DNA of 64,000 nt from contig NC_092805.1 of NCBI RefSeq assembly GCF_040954645.1, positions 71,037,186-71,101,185 of the forward strand, written 5' to 3'. Positions within the stretch are counted from its first letter, which is position 1; each line of letters starts with the position of its first letter. This document shows, piece by piece, positions 34,924-47,557 of this stretch. The DNA is from Diabrotica undecimpunctata. Taxonomy: Eukaryota; Arthropoda; Insecta; Coleoptera; Chrysomelidae. Position numbers and translations under genes: made by a program. The notes under the pieces were generated by a model. The model did not search any database. It had not been told where the DNA came from and saw only the letters and a list, made by a program, of their open reading frames with translations.

Positions 34924-35626
34924 ATTATTGTATAAACATATTTTAGATATTAAACTCAAATTGTAATTGTAAATATAGACTAAGTATTTCTTTGTAATTT
35001 ATTAGAAAAAAAAAAGAAAATAAAAAAAATATATAAGAAACAAATAAAAAAAGGAAGTTGGACAGTACACAGTAAAGTAGCTATTGAATTAAGTAGATAG
35101 CTGCAGAAGAGTTTACTGTGGAACTCTGAGGACCTCATCACTTATTTTATATATAAATAATTAAAAGCACCTAATAGAAAAAAAAAGACTATATATTAGA
35201 GCTCAATAGTAGTAATATATTTAGGATAAGATTTTATAGGAAACAATGACTTAATGAAAAAATGAGTACAAATTGTAAGATTTGCGAATGGATTTAGTGC
35301 CAGCAGTCATTTAAACACAAACAAACAACAATACCCAAGTTACATTTTAATAAACATGAAATCTGCCAAATTTTAAATTAATATGCATCTACCGATCAAT
35401 CACAGCAAATGTACCTTGTTATTTTCAGTGTAGGAAAATTAAAGACATTTCAAATATAACTGTAATAAGTCTGCTTTATCCTAAAATACGAATATTATCC
35501 TCTTCCTACCAATAACCCATTTTCAGTTCAATAAACATTAAACCCGCCAAATTTTAAATTAAGACACGCCCACCCACCAATCACAGCAAATGTACCGCGC
35601 TAGGTTTACTGTAGTCTCTTACACAG

Positions 35627-35719
35627 TGGTGTATACAAACTTAAATGTGGCGACTGTCCAAAAACTTACATCGGTCAAATAGAAAAATAGATCACTTGAG
35701 AAAGGCAATCAGCCGAAAC
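35627..35719 (+). pseudogene. PLE GIY-YIG fragment and terminal motif
   Basis: GVYKLKCGDCPKTYIGQ is the start of a Penelope-type GIY-YIG domain, truncated after about 20 residues. The degenerate hammerhead-like core CUUGAGAAAGGC...GCCGAAAC follows at 35695-35719. Confidence 0.65.
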
Positions 35720-36239
35720 AGCTGTAGTGATAAGAGTTTATAATAAATTTTGTGGAAGTTTTTTAAAACAAAGTTTTCAGTATTTTATTGTTACATAAAA
35801 TGAATTTCCACTAAGTAACGGCCGAATACATCAATTGTTTTTATACAAATTCTAAAAAATGTATAACCAAAATTTTTGTTATTGGTTTATTGGTTATGTC
35901 ATTTCAAAATTGGCATGGTTGATCTAGATCTTGTAAGCATACAGTAAGTGGCTGCAACAAATTTTGAGGGTGGTTTTTTTACCCTTAGAATATTAGATTT
36001 TGACTGTTATTTGTGTATTCTGTGTTATATATTTGTGTGAAAAAAATTGTGTCCTAGTTATGGACAAATAACGTAAATTGAGCAAAAAATGGATTTGTTG
36101 TTTTGTATGTATTTTGTGTTGCATACGTGTTGGATTTTAGATTGTTGTTGACGTTTTTTCCTTCTACTACTCCCCTATTGTTGGTATATTCTTGTTGTTG
36201 ACTTCTTATTTTAGTATTGACAAACAAAGCCGGCTATAT

Positions 36240-36641
36240 ACTGCTGATAGGTTTGCTTAAAATTTTCAATTCGTTGAGTAGGATGAGGGCTGCTTTTTTA
36301 CCTTTCCTTTTTTTATGTCTGTTTCTTTCATGATTATTGATGCATCTTTCCATTGTGGTCTGTGCTCGTTATCCCAGGCATGTTTGTATATTTGGGATTT
36401 CTCGAAGTCTCTGTTCTTGATGTATGGTTCATGCTCGTTTAACATGACATTTAGTGGTCTTGTTCTTCCACGTAGAAATTGTTGCATTCGCAGGGTATTT
36501 TATAGATTTAGTTTCTTTTATCTTTCTTGTGTGTTGTTGGGTTTGCTTTTGGATAAAGCTCAGTATGTTGGTTGTTTTGAACGTTGTTTTAATGTTATGT
36601 ACAAAATCCAACAACACACAAGCCATCTTCATTACAGACAT
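36240..36641 (-). pseudogene. PLE-type GIY-YIG domain fragment, frameshifted
   Basis: Minus strand. YPCECNNFYVEE then, in a shifted frame, LNEHEPYIKNRDFEKSQIYK and HAWDNEHRPQWKDASIIMKE. This is the middle and end of a GIY-YIG domain of the kind attached to retroelements (Cys-x-Cys form). The first Tyr block is poor and one frameshift lies near 36460. Confidence 0.6.
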
Positions 36642-38300
36642 CTAACTCAGTAAGCATAGTTTCAATCTCTTTAAAGTTATCTGTTATCAGAACAATATCT
36701 TATGCAAATCGGATGTGTTAATAATAATACAGATAATAATTTCAAAATTGGATAAATTTTAGATGTCAAAAACTTAGTATTAAATAATATTGTATGTTAT
36801 CGCCCTTAAAAGGTTTTTATTTTCTCACTTGTTGTTTGTTTCATTCTGCCTTGATGTTTGTAATTCATAGTTCATTCGTCTTTTAGGTTCTTTTCTTTCT
36901 GAGAATAATAGTCGTTATATGCCTTTTGTTGTAATGTTGATTGTCTCTGAGATATAGTACCATTACTCTTTTTAAATTTTCGTAAACGTAAACGTAAATT
37001 TTCACCTATTTGATTTATTTCATTTTTTTTTTAATTTGTACTTATAATAATATACTTAGTTATAATATACTACTTACTTATTATAAGTAGTATAAATAGT
37101 ACAACTAAGTTCTGATCTTATTTTCTTCTATTTAATGGTGGCTTTTTCTATTAGCTTTTATGTACTTCAGCTTTCCTTAGTTTTTCCAAATTTCTACAAA
37201 GTAGAAGTAGTTAAGTTGTATCTGATAATATTTCTGGAGAAATATAGATAGCTCTTCGAGAAATAGAAATAAGTTGGATAATAGGTTAGTTTAATATACT
37301 TATGGAAATGGAGTGACTTTCATATAAATACATTCCATGCCTTTGAGCATGATATCAAAGAATATAGACGCTTAAGCGCCTATATTCTTTGATGATATTA
37401 CACACGCTCGTTAACTCGGCTCATGAGGCTTTTACTTTAAAAGTAAATTTAGTACTACTGATAAGTTAAGCTGTAATTTCAAAAACAATCAGTAGTAGGC
37501 GTTTTTCTAAAAAAAAATTACTTATAACTTTTAAATGAAAAGCCGTCGACATGTGGATGTGTGTAAAAACCTATAATTTAATTATTATTTTCCAATAAAG
37601 TGCACGTCGAAGGTCAGACACACATAAATATTCTAAAAGACTTACTTACGTAAATGATTATACATCAATCATAATAATCAGTTTTGTAGGCCAGTATATT
37701 AAAACAAGAACTATTGCTTCTGAAAGTTTATAGGGGTAGGCAAAATACTTTTAACTATTAATTAACTTTAAAATACTGTTAAATGTAGAATGTTTCTCAG
37801 TTCGTTATAAATTGATGTTCTTAATTGCAACCACAAGGCGATTGAAGAAAAGTGTCTGGTTTTCAAAATACAATGATAAATTATTTAATGAATATACGTA
37901 CGAGTATATAATAAAAACTGTACTTTTCAGATATTTGAATTATAAGTAGACAGAGGCAGAGGGTAGTCAAATTAAAATAATTTACTTAATATATCTTGGA
38001 ACAGGTTTGGGACAGGTTTTGCCGGGAAATACTTTAGGTAAATGTTGATATCAACACTTTTCAGAAAACTGGATTGATAGAAGGAGATTAATTAAAAAAA
38101 CTCCAAGATCTTTATATCTAATGCGGTGACCTAATCTTCCTATAATGGTCACCTAAAAAGTGCTATTTATAAAATGAAATCTGCCACTCATGATGATCTT
38201 CGACACCGAATGATGGTAGCAAGTAGCGAAATATCTCTTGAAATTATACCGAATGTCTATTAAAATATTAAGCAAAACCTTAAAAATAACCGAAAAATAA
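36642..38300. other. Unassigned A+T-rich stretch
   Basis: No coding region recognised. It contains the palindrome at 37354-37393 and inverted TACTACTGAT / ATCAGTAGTA near 37457-37498, suggesting a small hairpin element. Confidence 0.4.
37354..37393. repeat. 40-bp near-perfect palindrome
   Basis: ATCAAAGAATATAG and CTATATTCTTTGAT flank the centre ACGCTTAAGCGC. Confidence 0.85.
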
Positions 38301-38990
38301 ACAACTCACGTTTTGCAGACGACACATTCCTTCTTGCAAATAGTCAAAAAGAGTTAATTAATCTCATACGTCTGGTTTAAAATGAAAGTCAAATATTTGG
38401 TCTACAGTTAAACATATCAAAGACAAAGATCATGATAGTATACTACATAGCAATCATCAACACGTAACCACGATTTACCAATTTGAGGTTGTGAGCTCAA
38501 ACTTGTACTCATTTACACAGGGTCACTACAGAAAAAAATAAAACGTAGTTGTGATCTAGCCCAAGTCGCTGTAGGAAAGATGGCAAAAATATGGAAAGAC
38601 TCTCAAATTTCACGAACTTTTAAATTGAGATTGATCAACTGCCTAATATTTCCAATACTGTCATACGAATATGAATCTTGGACCCTATGGCAGGCGGAAA
38701 AAATAAAGATAGACGCCACTAAAATGTTCTGTTGGACAAGAATGAGCTTAAGATAAGCAAACGGTTTTCTGGCAAAGTTCATCTTCAACAATTAAAATAC
38801 TTTGGACATGTTATGAGATCAAATACAGAAAACATGAAAAGTCTTATTATCCAAGGAAATGTAGAAGGCCGAAGATCACCTGAAATATTTCCAAGAGATG
38901 GATCGACGAAGTTACCGAAATATGCTAAAGATCTACGAGTTGTTGAGGAGTTGTTATCAACAGGTCCTCGAAGACACTTTGTCTCAGGAC
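38300..38990 (+). pseudogene. LINE RT-thumb and tail fragment
   Basis: TFADDTFLLANSQKELINLI includes the RT active-site block (FADD) near 38315. The following pieces in changing frames are LQLNISKTKIMIV, KLRLINCLIFPILSYEYESW and LKYFGHVMRSNTENMKSLII then QGNVEGRR. This is the conserved 3' half of a widespread insect LINE. Upstream RT and endonuclease are absent. Confidence 0.75.
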
Positions 38991-39239
38991 CATGTAACCT
39001 ATGTAGATCCATACGTTGCCATGTTATCAATTCCAACGGTAACTTAAACATCCTAATTTATAATAATATATATTGTAATATATTTATAAATTAATAACAT
39101 TTAAAGTGTTTTCACCCATATTTTAGTGGCTCATAGCATGTATACTTCGTTACACTGATGATGGAATTTACATTCCAAACACGTTCTTTAATGTATTTGT
39201 GATATAGCCCGTTTGGGTATTTTATTATTTACCTTTTAT

Positions 39240-39720
39240 AAAGGATTTGAAATAAAAAAAAATTTCAAATGATGGTCACTTTTTTTCTAATGAACTTTTT
39301 GATATTATGCCAGAAGATGACAGAGTTTTGCAATTTTGTGATTACCTAGTTGATAATTATTTAACGGAAGATTCAACATTTCCACCTTACATGTGGACTT
39401 CAAATTCATCATCTCTTATATTTACTACAAACGCATGTGAATCATTTCACTTGAAATTTAACGAATGTTTTTATAAATCACATCCTGACATATTTAAATT
39501 TGCAGACATTTTGTTAAATTTTTAAGCAGAAGTATTTGTGAAAATTAAGACTGCACATAGATTCGAAAAAAAAAATTGATAAAAAGGCAAAAAGAAAAGT
39601 TGATTTTATTGAAAATAGGCTAAATCAATATTACGTTAATCAAAACATTACTAAATTAGACTTCATTAAGTCAGTTTGCAATTATTATGCAGCTAACTTT
39701 TAAAATCTAAAATATAGTGT
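39240..39720 (+). pseudogene. MULE-type transposase C-terminal fragment
   Basis: MPEDDRVLQFCDYLVDNYLT, STFPPYMWTSNSS and TTNACESFHLKFNECFYKSH resemble the segment after the catalytic core of MULE transposases in insects (the TTNACESFH block is distinctive). It continues past a stop at 39523 with IENRLNQYYVNQ. This family differs from the 31124 element. Confidence 0.55.
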
Positions 39721-39920
39721 TCAATCACTAATCAGACATTAGAATTAAGTATTGTTATTGTTTAACTATAGTTTTTGTTATTGTATATAAGTTAATGTAG
39801 ATTTATAAATAAACTTTATTCGATTATATTGTTATAGTTTCATTATTTAATCATTTAAAATTTTCACTCATGCTTTGGGAATTGGGTTCCTTTTTGAATA
39901 CAATAAAGTAAAATAAAAAC

Positions 39921-39923
<3 letters not shown>

Positions 39924-39996
<73 letters not shown>
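39924..39996. repeat. (AT)n microsatellite
   Basis: Uninterrupted AT tract. Confidence 0.95.
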
Positions 39997-40001
<5 letters not shown>

Positions 40002-40175
40002 GTTTACAAAAATATTATCCAAGTACCTAGGTAGCGTGGGGCAGTTCGTAGTCGCTTTTAATCCTACTATAAAACTGAACCCATTAAAATCTAGGTAGGT
40101 AAATATACTAATTTACATAATTCAGAAAGTCCCAATTCACAATAATTCTACAATTATTCAAAAAAGTCTATAGCA

Positions 40176-40539
40176 AATTATGAATGTTCTTTTGAAAAAC
40201 ACTTTTTTAAAGGGCACAAACACTCAAAATAAACTTTTATTTACTTACACTAGCAAAGATTTTAGTTACAATTCAAAATATATTATTCAGACTTCAAATA
40301 CACATATACTGTCAGACTTCAAATACAATTATATCAGATTACTATTACTAATGTTAGACTGAAAAAAGGAGGTTTTACAATGCTTTATTTATAATAATTC
40401 CACTTGCTAAATTTGCTGTTCTAATTCGTCGCAATTGATGTTGCAATGTTTCAGACGGTTAGGTGCTGATAGGCGGTAACTTCTTATTGAATTCACGTGT
40501 TCGAATATACTGGATTCTAGCGGTCATTGTACTATAACT
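40176..40539 (-). repeat. 3' LTR of the minus-strand gypsy element
   Basis: 364 bp, AATTATGAATG to GTACTATAACT on the plus strand. A purine run (AGAGGATGGTGGAG on the minus strand) lies next to it, as a polypurine tract should. Confidence 0.8.
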
Positions 40540-41089
40540 ACTCCACCATCCTCTGAAGAAGTTTTGTGAGGGATGAACAAAACTTTTGCATTGGCTTCTT
40601 CTGGAGTTTCGTTGATAGAATTTTGTACCTGTGACATATATAAGCCAGATAATTTTAGTAAAGATATATACAGAAGTTGTCCAAAAATGGTTACATCTAT
40701 GTTTCCACGATTTTGGGTTAATTATCTCTTCTTCCCTAAAGTGTTTATGGAGTTTGTCTAAGTTGATGTTATATATCCTGAATGGTTTGAATTTCTGTGA
40801 TCCTAATTTTGGGAAGCACTAGCAGTTTATCTGGGATGGATATTCTTGAATATATATAACTCTGGAAAATGTGAGGAGTTAAATTTAATTGGTCCAGAAT
40901 ATGCGTTGCTTGCAATCTCAAAAATGAATTTATTGAGATTCCTGTTGATGTTATTTTTCTTACTTTATTATTTCTTGGTTTTATGTTAGTAATGTAAATC
41001 TTTGCTTGTCCAGGTTGAGAATTATTCTTGGGTTATCTTTCAAGTCCTTGGTCTTCAATTCCTTTCCGATTTTCAGGGTAATCTTGTGG
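40540..41089 (-). other. Region between integrase and 3' LTR
   Basis: A short minus-strand frame ending in the LTR (NSINETPEEANAKVLF, SSEDGG) and an upstream hydrophobic stretch (VYIFTKIIWLIYVTG) are compatible with the end of an env gene, but too little remains to say. Confidence 0.25.
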
Positions 41090-44000
41090 GGAAGGTTCAG
41101 AGTTATTTTTTTGCTTAGGTTAATGTTTTATATTTTTCTTATGAACTGTGGCTTTTGATGTATTAACAGTAACTTCGTTATTTTCTTTTATAGGTTTTCC
41201 AGAATATCGCGGAAGTAATTTTTTTTCTGGTGACTGTTTCCCTGGTATAATTTTTTCTACTTGGTTTATACGTAATGGGGACTTGTCTCGATTTTTTCTC
41301 TTTTTGATTACTTTTTCTTTGTTTTCTTGTATATGTCGGTTAACCTTCTTGTATAGTTCTTTAGTTATATCTTTATGATTTTATACATAATTATTTAGTA
41401 TTATTTTCTCTACGCCAACGTCAAATGTATCTTTTGCTTCGATGTGTCCGTTTAGGATATCAATAGATTTTAACTTGGTTGCTGAATGTATGGAATTATT
41501 GTACCCAATTATAGTGTATACCATTTGTTCTTTTATCGATAACTTTGCTTTAGTATTTCTTAGGATCCAAAGATGTTCAATTAGTGTAGAATGCAACATC
41601 TCAATCATTCCGTTGGATCGCGGATTCTTTGGCGTTGTATAGTGGATTAAGATTTTATGTGAGCCGATAAATTCTTGTATTACACCATTTTTGAATTCTG
41701 TGCTATTATCGGCTACTATCATTGTTGGAATTGTTTAGTAGGAGTTGGTGTAACCATAAATTTTGGCTTGTGAAGAAGTCTGTCATATTTATTTTCTTGG
41801 CATATATCGCAGAAGTTTATGACATCTTCTATGTCTTTCTTTATATTAGGCCAGTAATATCGTTCTTTTATTTGGTTTTCTGTTTCAGCTATTCCTCTAT
41901 GGTTAGTTTTTTCGTCATGATAGTTCCTTATAAGTTCCTTTTTTTTTCTATGGAGTTAACATCCATATTCCTTCCAATAAAAGATTACACTTTATCAGGT
42001 TATATGCGTTGTTTTTAAACGTGTTTCTGATAATTTCGAAAATTTCTCCAAATACTTCTTCTTCGTATTCTTTAAGGAAAATAGGTATTGCAAGGGGCAG
42101 TGATCTGAAAGTATTTTAAATTTTCTTTCAAATAACTTTTCTATTGTTGAGTAGTTGGTTTCTGTTTCATTCAATTTCTCGAAGCGAAAGCAATCGGTTT
42201 ATCACTACCAACCAGTCCTTGGGAAAGTACTGCTCCAATAGCGTAATTGCTGGTATCTGTTGTGAGATTAAATGGTTTGGAAAAATCCGGGTATTGCAAT
42301 AACGGCTCGTTCATTAATAATTTTTTGCATGTATTAAAGCATTCTACAAATTTGGGTGTATGTTTGATTTTTGCATCCTTTTTCAAGCATTTATTTCCTT
42401 TGCTGTTTCCGGAATTGGGTATTTTTCGATCGCTTATATTTTGGCTGGATTTGATTTTATTTCTTCTTGTGTGACTACATTAATTGTAGTCTAATGATTG
42501 TCTTAGAAAATTAACTTCCTTTTTTAAGAACTCACATTTATTGACTTGGATTTTTATTCTAGTCTCTCTTAGTCGTTGCCATAAATTCCTTTATGAGATT
42601 TACAATGTGTTATTACAGTGATGTTGAATACACAATTACGTCGTCCATGTAGACATGACAGATTTCTCCTTGGAGTCCTTTTAATACGTTGTTCATCATG
42701 CGTTGGAACGTAGACGGAGCATTCTTAAGTACAAATAGGATTCTTACATATGTGTAGTATCCATTTTCCACATTAAATGCTGTTTTGGGAATGTCTTCTT
42801 CGGCCATCTCAATTTGATGAAATCCTCTCGCTAAGTCGAGGGTAGTAAAATAATGACATCGTCCCAATTTGTCGAGGATATCGGTAACATGAGGAATCTT
42901 TATCGGTTTTCTATTCTTTTCTCGTTGACCTTCCTATAATCTACCACTATTCTCCACTTTATTTTACCGGACGAATCTGTTTTTTTTTGGCATGATTCAT
43001 ATGGGTGACCACCATGGTGATTGGCTTGGTCTAATGCTGCCTTAATCTAAAATTAACGATATTTGTTTCTTCATTTCTTCCTTATGTACATATGGGTACC
43101 GGTATGATTTTTATATACTGGCTCTTCATCTTTGGTTTTGATATGGTGTTTAACTTCGTTGGTAAAACTTAAAGGAGTGGCTGGTTGGTAAAATATATCA
43201 GAGAATTTTCGGCATATGCGACGAACTGTTCCTCTTGAAAGATGAATAGGTTCTGACGTGAAGTTAGGAATAATGATAGTTCCCTTTTTGAAGTTATACT
43301 TCTATACACACGGTCGGCGTTGAAAATTTGCACGGGAGTGAATCTGTGAAACCATTACATATGTAAGATAATGAGTAAGAGAGGGACATAAGATATATTT
43401 TCTCTCTCGAGAATAAAAATGTTCCTTTTTTATATATATTTAATATTATAAATATATTATATTATATATAATATTATATATATAATATAATATATATTAA
43501 TATTATTATTTATGTGATATGTTTTGTATTATTTATTAAATGTTCTATTTTAGGCTTTTGTATTTCAAAATAATCACTGTATAACAGACAACTGTCAATT
43601 TTGAAATCCGTTAGTATCATGTCTAATTGGCAAATATTTTACGTGTTTGGTTCATACGCTGGTGTACGTGAGTTCGAATCCCAATACGAGTTTCCTTTTT
43701 TATTTTTAAAATATTTAAAAACCTCACGTTAATGTTATTAAATATATGTAATATACGCAAAAATGCTAAATTTTAAAATAAAATGAAAATTTACATCATC
43801 CGAGTTGTTGGTTTTTTATTTTTATCTTCGTAAAGCAAGTTATGTATATTGCCAGTTTTAAATACTTATGAATATTGCATTTTAATTTGTATTGTATTAT
43901 TATATTGAACTATGTTGCAGTGTATTGTATTGTAAATTGAAAAAAAAATTTTTTGCATTCAACTCCTTTTATACATATATGAAAATAAAAATATATATTT

Positions 44001-44653
44001 TCATTAACATATTGATACAATCCTTCATTTACTATACTCCTATTACAAGTCAAATGTTTATGTGCAAATGATGCGCCATATACCTATATACCTAATTATT
44101 TTTTTCTTTCTGCTCTCTTTTACCTATAGCATTAAATATGTAATGATTGTGCAGATTGTATTCCATATAAATTTGTAACGGCGAACGCGTGTATAGAAGT
44201 ATAACTTCTACCGGCAGTCCCACTGGACTGCCACACCCGTTTTTTTCTTTTACTGGAACTTTCACTTAGCTAATGGAATTTGGTTCCAAGTGAATGGAAT
44301 AAAATTGTATTTTATATATTTTCTAATATTTAATAGGGATTGTAGAATTTGGCTTCAAAGAGTTTTAAATTGTCGAGGCCAATAAGGCCATCAAAATTTT
44401 TGCGGAATTTAAACAGATAAAATTTCATCTGGTAGTCAGAATTAAATTCTGGAAATAAAGGAATTTCAGCACAATATTTTTGTGAATCGTTTTGAAAAAA
44501 CGATGTAACCACAAAAGGTTCATATTTTATGTAATTTGGAAAATATGAAGAAGCTATTTCTGGATTCAAAAAAGATTTTGTGGATCCTGTATCGATAAGA
44601 AGTCGTAAAGGAGGCTGAGAAATTTCGATATAGGGTAGCTCCTTCTTATTCAA
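41090..44653 (-). pseudogene. Pol of the minus-strand gypsy element
   Basis: Protease: RLLIDTGSTKSFLNPEIASS (about 44560-44610) in a frame ending at 44330. [31 protein letters not shown] and YMDD (42613-42867). RNase H: FNLTTDTSNYAIGAVLSQ (42171-42386). Integrase: the zinc-finger segment (about 41735-41940, NHRGI and CDICQ) and a core with MIVADNSTEF and SNGMIEMLHSTL (41381-41722), keeping Asp and Glu of the triad. Many frameshifts and stops. The reading frame is also split by the element at 43297-44201, whose excision would rejoin it. Confidence 0.8.
43297..44201. mobile_element. Non-autonomous TA-target DNA element, 905 bp
   Basis: TIRs start TACTTCTATACACACGGTCG on the left and TACTTCTATACACGCGTTCG on the right (inverted). 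TA duplicates flank at 43295-43296 and 44202-44203. Without the insert the surrounding pol frame is continuous and reads as expected (VEVNFKKG on the minus strand), which fixes the ends. No transposase inside, so a Tc1/mariner-type MITE. A tRNA-like B box (GAGTTCGAATCCC) lies at 43670. Confidence 0.85.
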
Positions 44654-44670
44654 AAATAAATGGAATTCTA

Positions 44671-46007
44671 TTACGTTTTGGCTGCTTCGCCTGGGTCCTC
44701 TGGAAAATTTACGTCTTCTTCGTACTCTGGTTGTTGATTATTTTGATCATCTTGGAAATTTGTGTAATCATGTTTATAGTACTGGTAGTTGGCATTTTCT
44801 TCTTCCCTATCTGCTTGGCATTGTATATTGTATAATTCTTCGACGGTAAACTTTGGCTGTGCTCGGTAGTTTGGTGTGAAGTTTTGGTGGCCCTTGTTTG
44901 TGGTACCTGACATTTCACTCATAGGTGTCGGTCTAGGTTGCTGTGATTGTCCCGGTTTGGGTGCCCATACATTTGACTGGTTCTGGGATCTGAATGCTGG
45001 AGGGTTTGAATTTTGTCTAAGTTGGTTGAAGTTTGGCTGCCGGAGTAACTGTTGGAACTGAGATTGGAACTGGTTCTGTGGGTAGAATTGCCTAACCGAT
45101 TGCTGCCATTGCATTGATGTAAAATTTGGCTGTTGATATAATGGTTTTTGGATGGGTACTTGATGAGTTGGTCTTTGCGGTCGACATTATTAGTGATTTT
45201 CGTTCCTTCCTAATATTGTGGATTGAGTTATCTGATTTTTTTAAAGATATCGTACATTGCTTTCTTCTTGCACATATTGTATTGCTGTTGCTAAACTTCC
45301 TGGTCTCATTGCTCTAATAACCGAACGCATTGGTTATCGTATTCCCGCTAGAAATGTTGTGAGAGCTTGTTGACGGAAAAAAATCTTGTTTGCTTTTTTA
45401 TATCAGCATTTACAGTATGTAGTTCTCTGTAGTTGTTAATACAGCTTAAAAGTACCATTATTTTTTTTTGTAAAAATGCATGATAGACTCCGTTAAAACT
45501 TGTCTTTAATTTACCCTTGTAAAGTCCCTTGTAAGCGAGTTTTCATCTCTCTCATCTCCAAAATTTTGAATTAATGCATTTTTTGTTTCATCCCAAGTTT
45601 CACATCCATATACAGATTACTTATTTTGCTCTACCTGTTAATTTACTTATAATGCCGTGAAGCAAAAATTTATTTTGTATATTAGCTGCATTACGTCTAT
45701 CATAATGGTTTAAAAGTATTGTGGAAACTTTAATAAATTCGTGTAGTTTATTTGGATTTCTGTCAAAATTTGGAAGAATGCATAAATTTTTTACGTCAAA
45801 TTGTGGAACTGCCATATTTTCAAGATTATCTGTATTTATAGGTAATATTCTTAAATTATTTTCAAAACTATATATATTTATAGGTGATACTCTTAAATTA
45901 TTTAATCTTTCTATTAAATCTATCTCTTCGCAGTTATTTAATTTTTTGTTTAAATTAGCTTCTAAATCTAACTCTAAGTCATCTTAGGACTCATAGGAGT
46001 CTGACAT
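44671..46007 (-). pseudogene. Gag of the minus-strand gypsy element
   Basis: Start at 46007 (MSDSYES then a stop at once). The capsid-like part MAVPQFDVKNLCILPNFDRN and HEFIKVSTILLNHYDRRNAA is at 45621-45815. The C-terminal part (44671-45114) is Gln/Asn-rich with FTVEELYNIQCQADREEE, a segment I associate with 17.6/297-type Gag. No zinc knuckle. The middle (45115-45620) has several frame breaks. Confidence 0.7.
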
Positions 46008-46236
46008 AAAAAAAATTTTAATAAATATATGTCTTTTCAATTGTAAGTAATAAAATTCGCTTACAAGATGATACTGATGTACATTCCTTCGATCTTGAAG
46101 ACTTCTAACTTCTAATTCCCTCGGGTGAACTCTTTGCAGGTGGTTTTATTAGGGCTGGTTTTTGGAATAGTGGACAAAAACTTAAAAATAACGAAAATCT
46201 TTAAAGACTCTTCCACTTCCTTACTGACTCTGCGCC

Positions 46237-46550
46237 AATTATGAATGTTCTTTTGAAAAACACTTTTTTAAAAATCACAAACACTCAAAATTAACTTTTA
46301 TTTACACTGGCAAAGATTTTAGTTACAATTCAAAATATATTATGCAGACTTCAAATACAAATATACTGTTAGGCTATCAGACTTCAAATATAATTATATC
46401 AGATTAATATCACTAATGTCAGACTAAAAAAGGAAGTTATTGCAATTGATGTTACAAGGTTCCAGACGATTCGTTGCTGATGGGCGTTAACTTCTTATTG
46501 AATTCGCATGTTTGGATTTACTGGATTCTAGCGGTCTATTTACTATAACT
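46237..46550 (-). repeat. 5' LTR of the minus-strand gypsy element
   Basis: 314 bp; lacks about 50 bp present in the other LTR around 40375-40435. Confidence 0.8.
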
Positions 46551-46554
46551 AGCA

Positions 46555-47042
46555 CTTCACACAAACACAAAATAAGCCGTATATCTATATTAATAACTAA
46601 CATAATTTTATTAATTGTTCGCATATGGCTAAGAAGTCGCAATCCTATAGATAAAAATGAATACAATAGATTAACACGGCAACTTAAAACTGCTTTACAA
46701 GACGCGAAGAATGATACATTTGAACTATTCATCAACAGCCTGTCAAAAGAAGACCACAGCATCTGGAAAGCAACAAAATCATTTAAGAGGCCTACACCGC
46801 ACATACCGCCTCTAAGGAAAGAGCCGATGGAAGCTGGGGAAAAACTGAACAAGAAAAGGCATCAATCTTTGCTGCACATCTCTCACACGTTTTTGGTGCA
46901 CCTGAACTTAATAACAATAATAACGAAGAACAAGTCAAAAACTTCTTAGACACTCCATGCCCAATGATGCTACCAATTAAATGCTTTACTGCTAATAATG
47001 TGAAAGTACAAATCTCTAGATGCAATAACTACAAAGCACCGG
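46555..47042 (+). pseudogene. Jockey-like LINE ORF2 fragment, upstream part
   Basis: YNRLTRQLKTALQDAKNDTF, LSKEDHSIWKATKSFKRPTP and, after a shift near 46835, KASIFAAHLSHVF match the segment between endonuclease and RT in Jockey-like LINEs. It breaks off at KAP (about 47040), where KAPG.D is expected, and resumes at 47558. The gypsy element at 46550 truncates its 5' side. Confidence 0.7.
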
Positions 47043-47557
47043 TGGACAGATTCGAATGTAGATATAAGGATCGAATCGTTTGTAATGCCCCGTTGTCCAC
47101 TTCTTCTCGATGGACGATGGTAAATACAATAAAACGTTGAAGTTGTGGAGTAAAAAATATGGTTTTATTGACAGCTACTAATAATTACAATAAAGAAGAT
47201 GGTTAAGTAACTTTCTACTATAGACTGCCCCCGAATGAGCTCAAATCGCCAATTTAAAATCTCACAAATAATGTATACCTGAGCGCAGAGGTTATTGCTT
47301 CTATCATACTAACAAACTTTGAACTATGAGCTTACAATATAATTTAATCTAGGCCATAATTGCAACACTTAGGAAGTTCAATTGAAAAATATATTATTCG
47401 GCAATTTATTACGTTGTAGGTAAATGAACTAATTATTAAAATATTACACGATGTGTTTTCACGATGTTTCAATTATACACGGTGAAACTATAAACTATTA
47501 AGAAGCTAAGAATAATGTGAGATTACAAATTAAGGGATTAATTTGTGATTGATCAAC
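47043..47557. other. About 515-bp insertion in the LINE, unassigned
   Basis: It interrupts the LINE exactly in its APG motif, so it is an insertion. It contains AATACAATAAAACG and long non-coding stretches, resembling an LTR, but I could not find clean ends or a target duplication. Confidence 0.45.

Larger units (their letters stand above)
40176..46550 (-). mobile_element. Ty3/gypsy element, 17.6/297-like, minus strand, degraded
   Basis: LTRs at 40176-40539 and 46237-46550 share long matches but differ by substitutions and an about 50-bp deletion in the right copy. AGCA flanks at 40172-40175 and 46551-46554. The primer site on the minus strand (TGGCGCAGAGTCAGTAAGG, 46217-46235) directly follows the right LTR. 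Order on the minus strand: gag, protease, RT, RNase H, integrase, about 800 bp of unresolved sequence, LTR. A 905-bp DNA element sits between protease and RT. Confidence 0.85.

Noticed and set aside
36315..36653. Plus-strand hydrophobic frame, possible membrane protein
   Set aside because: Reverse reading of a GIY-YIG fragment on the minus strand.
43621..43690. Complete tRNA gene
   Set aside because: Only a B-box-like word is convincing; the acceptor and D arms do not pair, so I report it only as a possible tRNA-derived fragment.
45721..45987. Plus-strand Phe/Ser-rich frame
   Set aside because: Shadow of the minus-strand gag of the second gypsy element.
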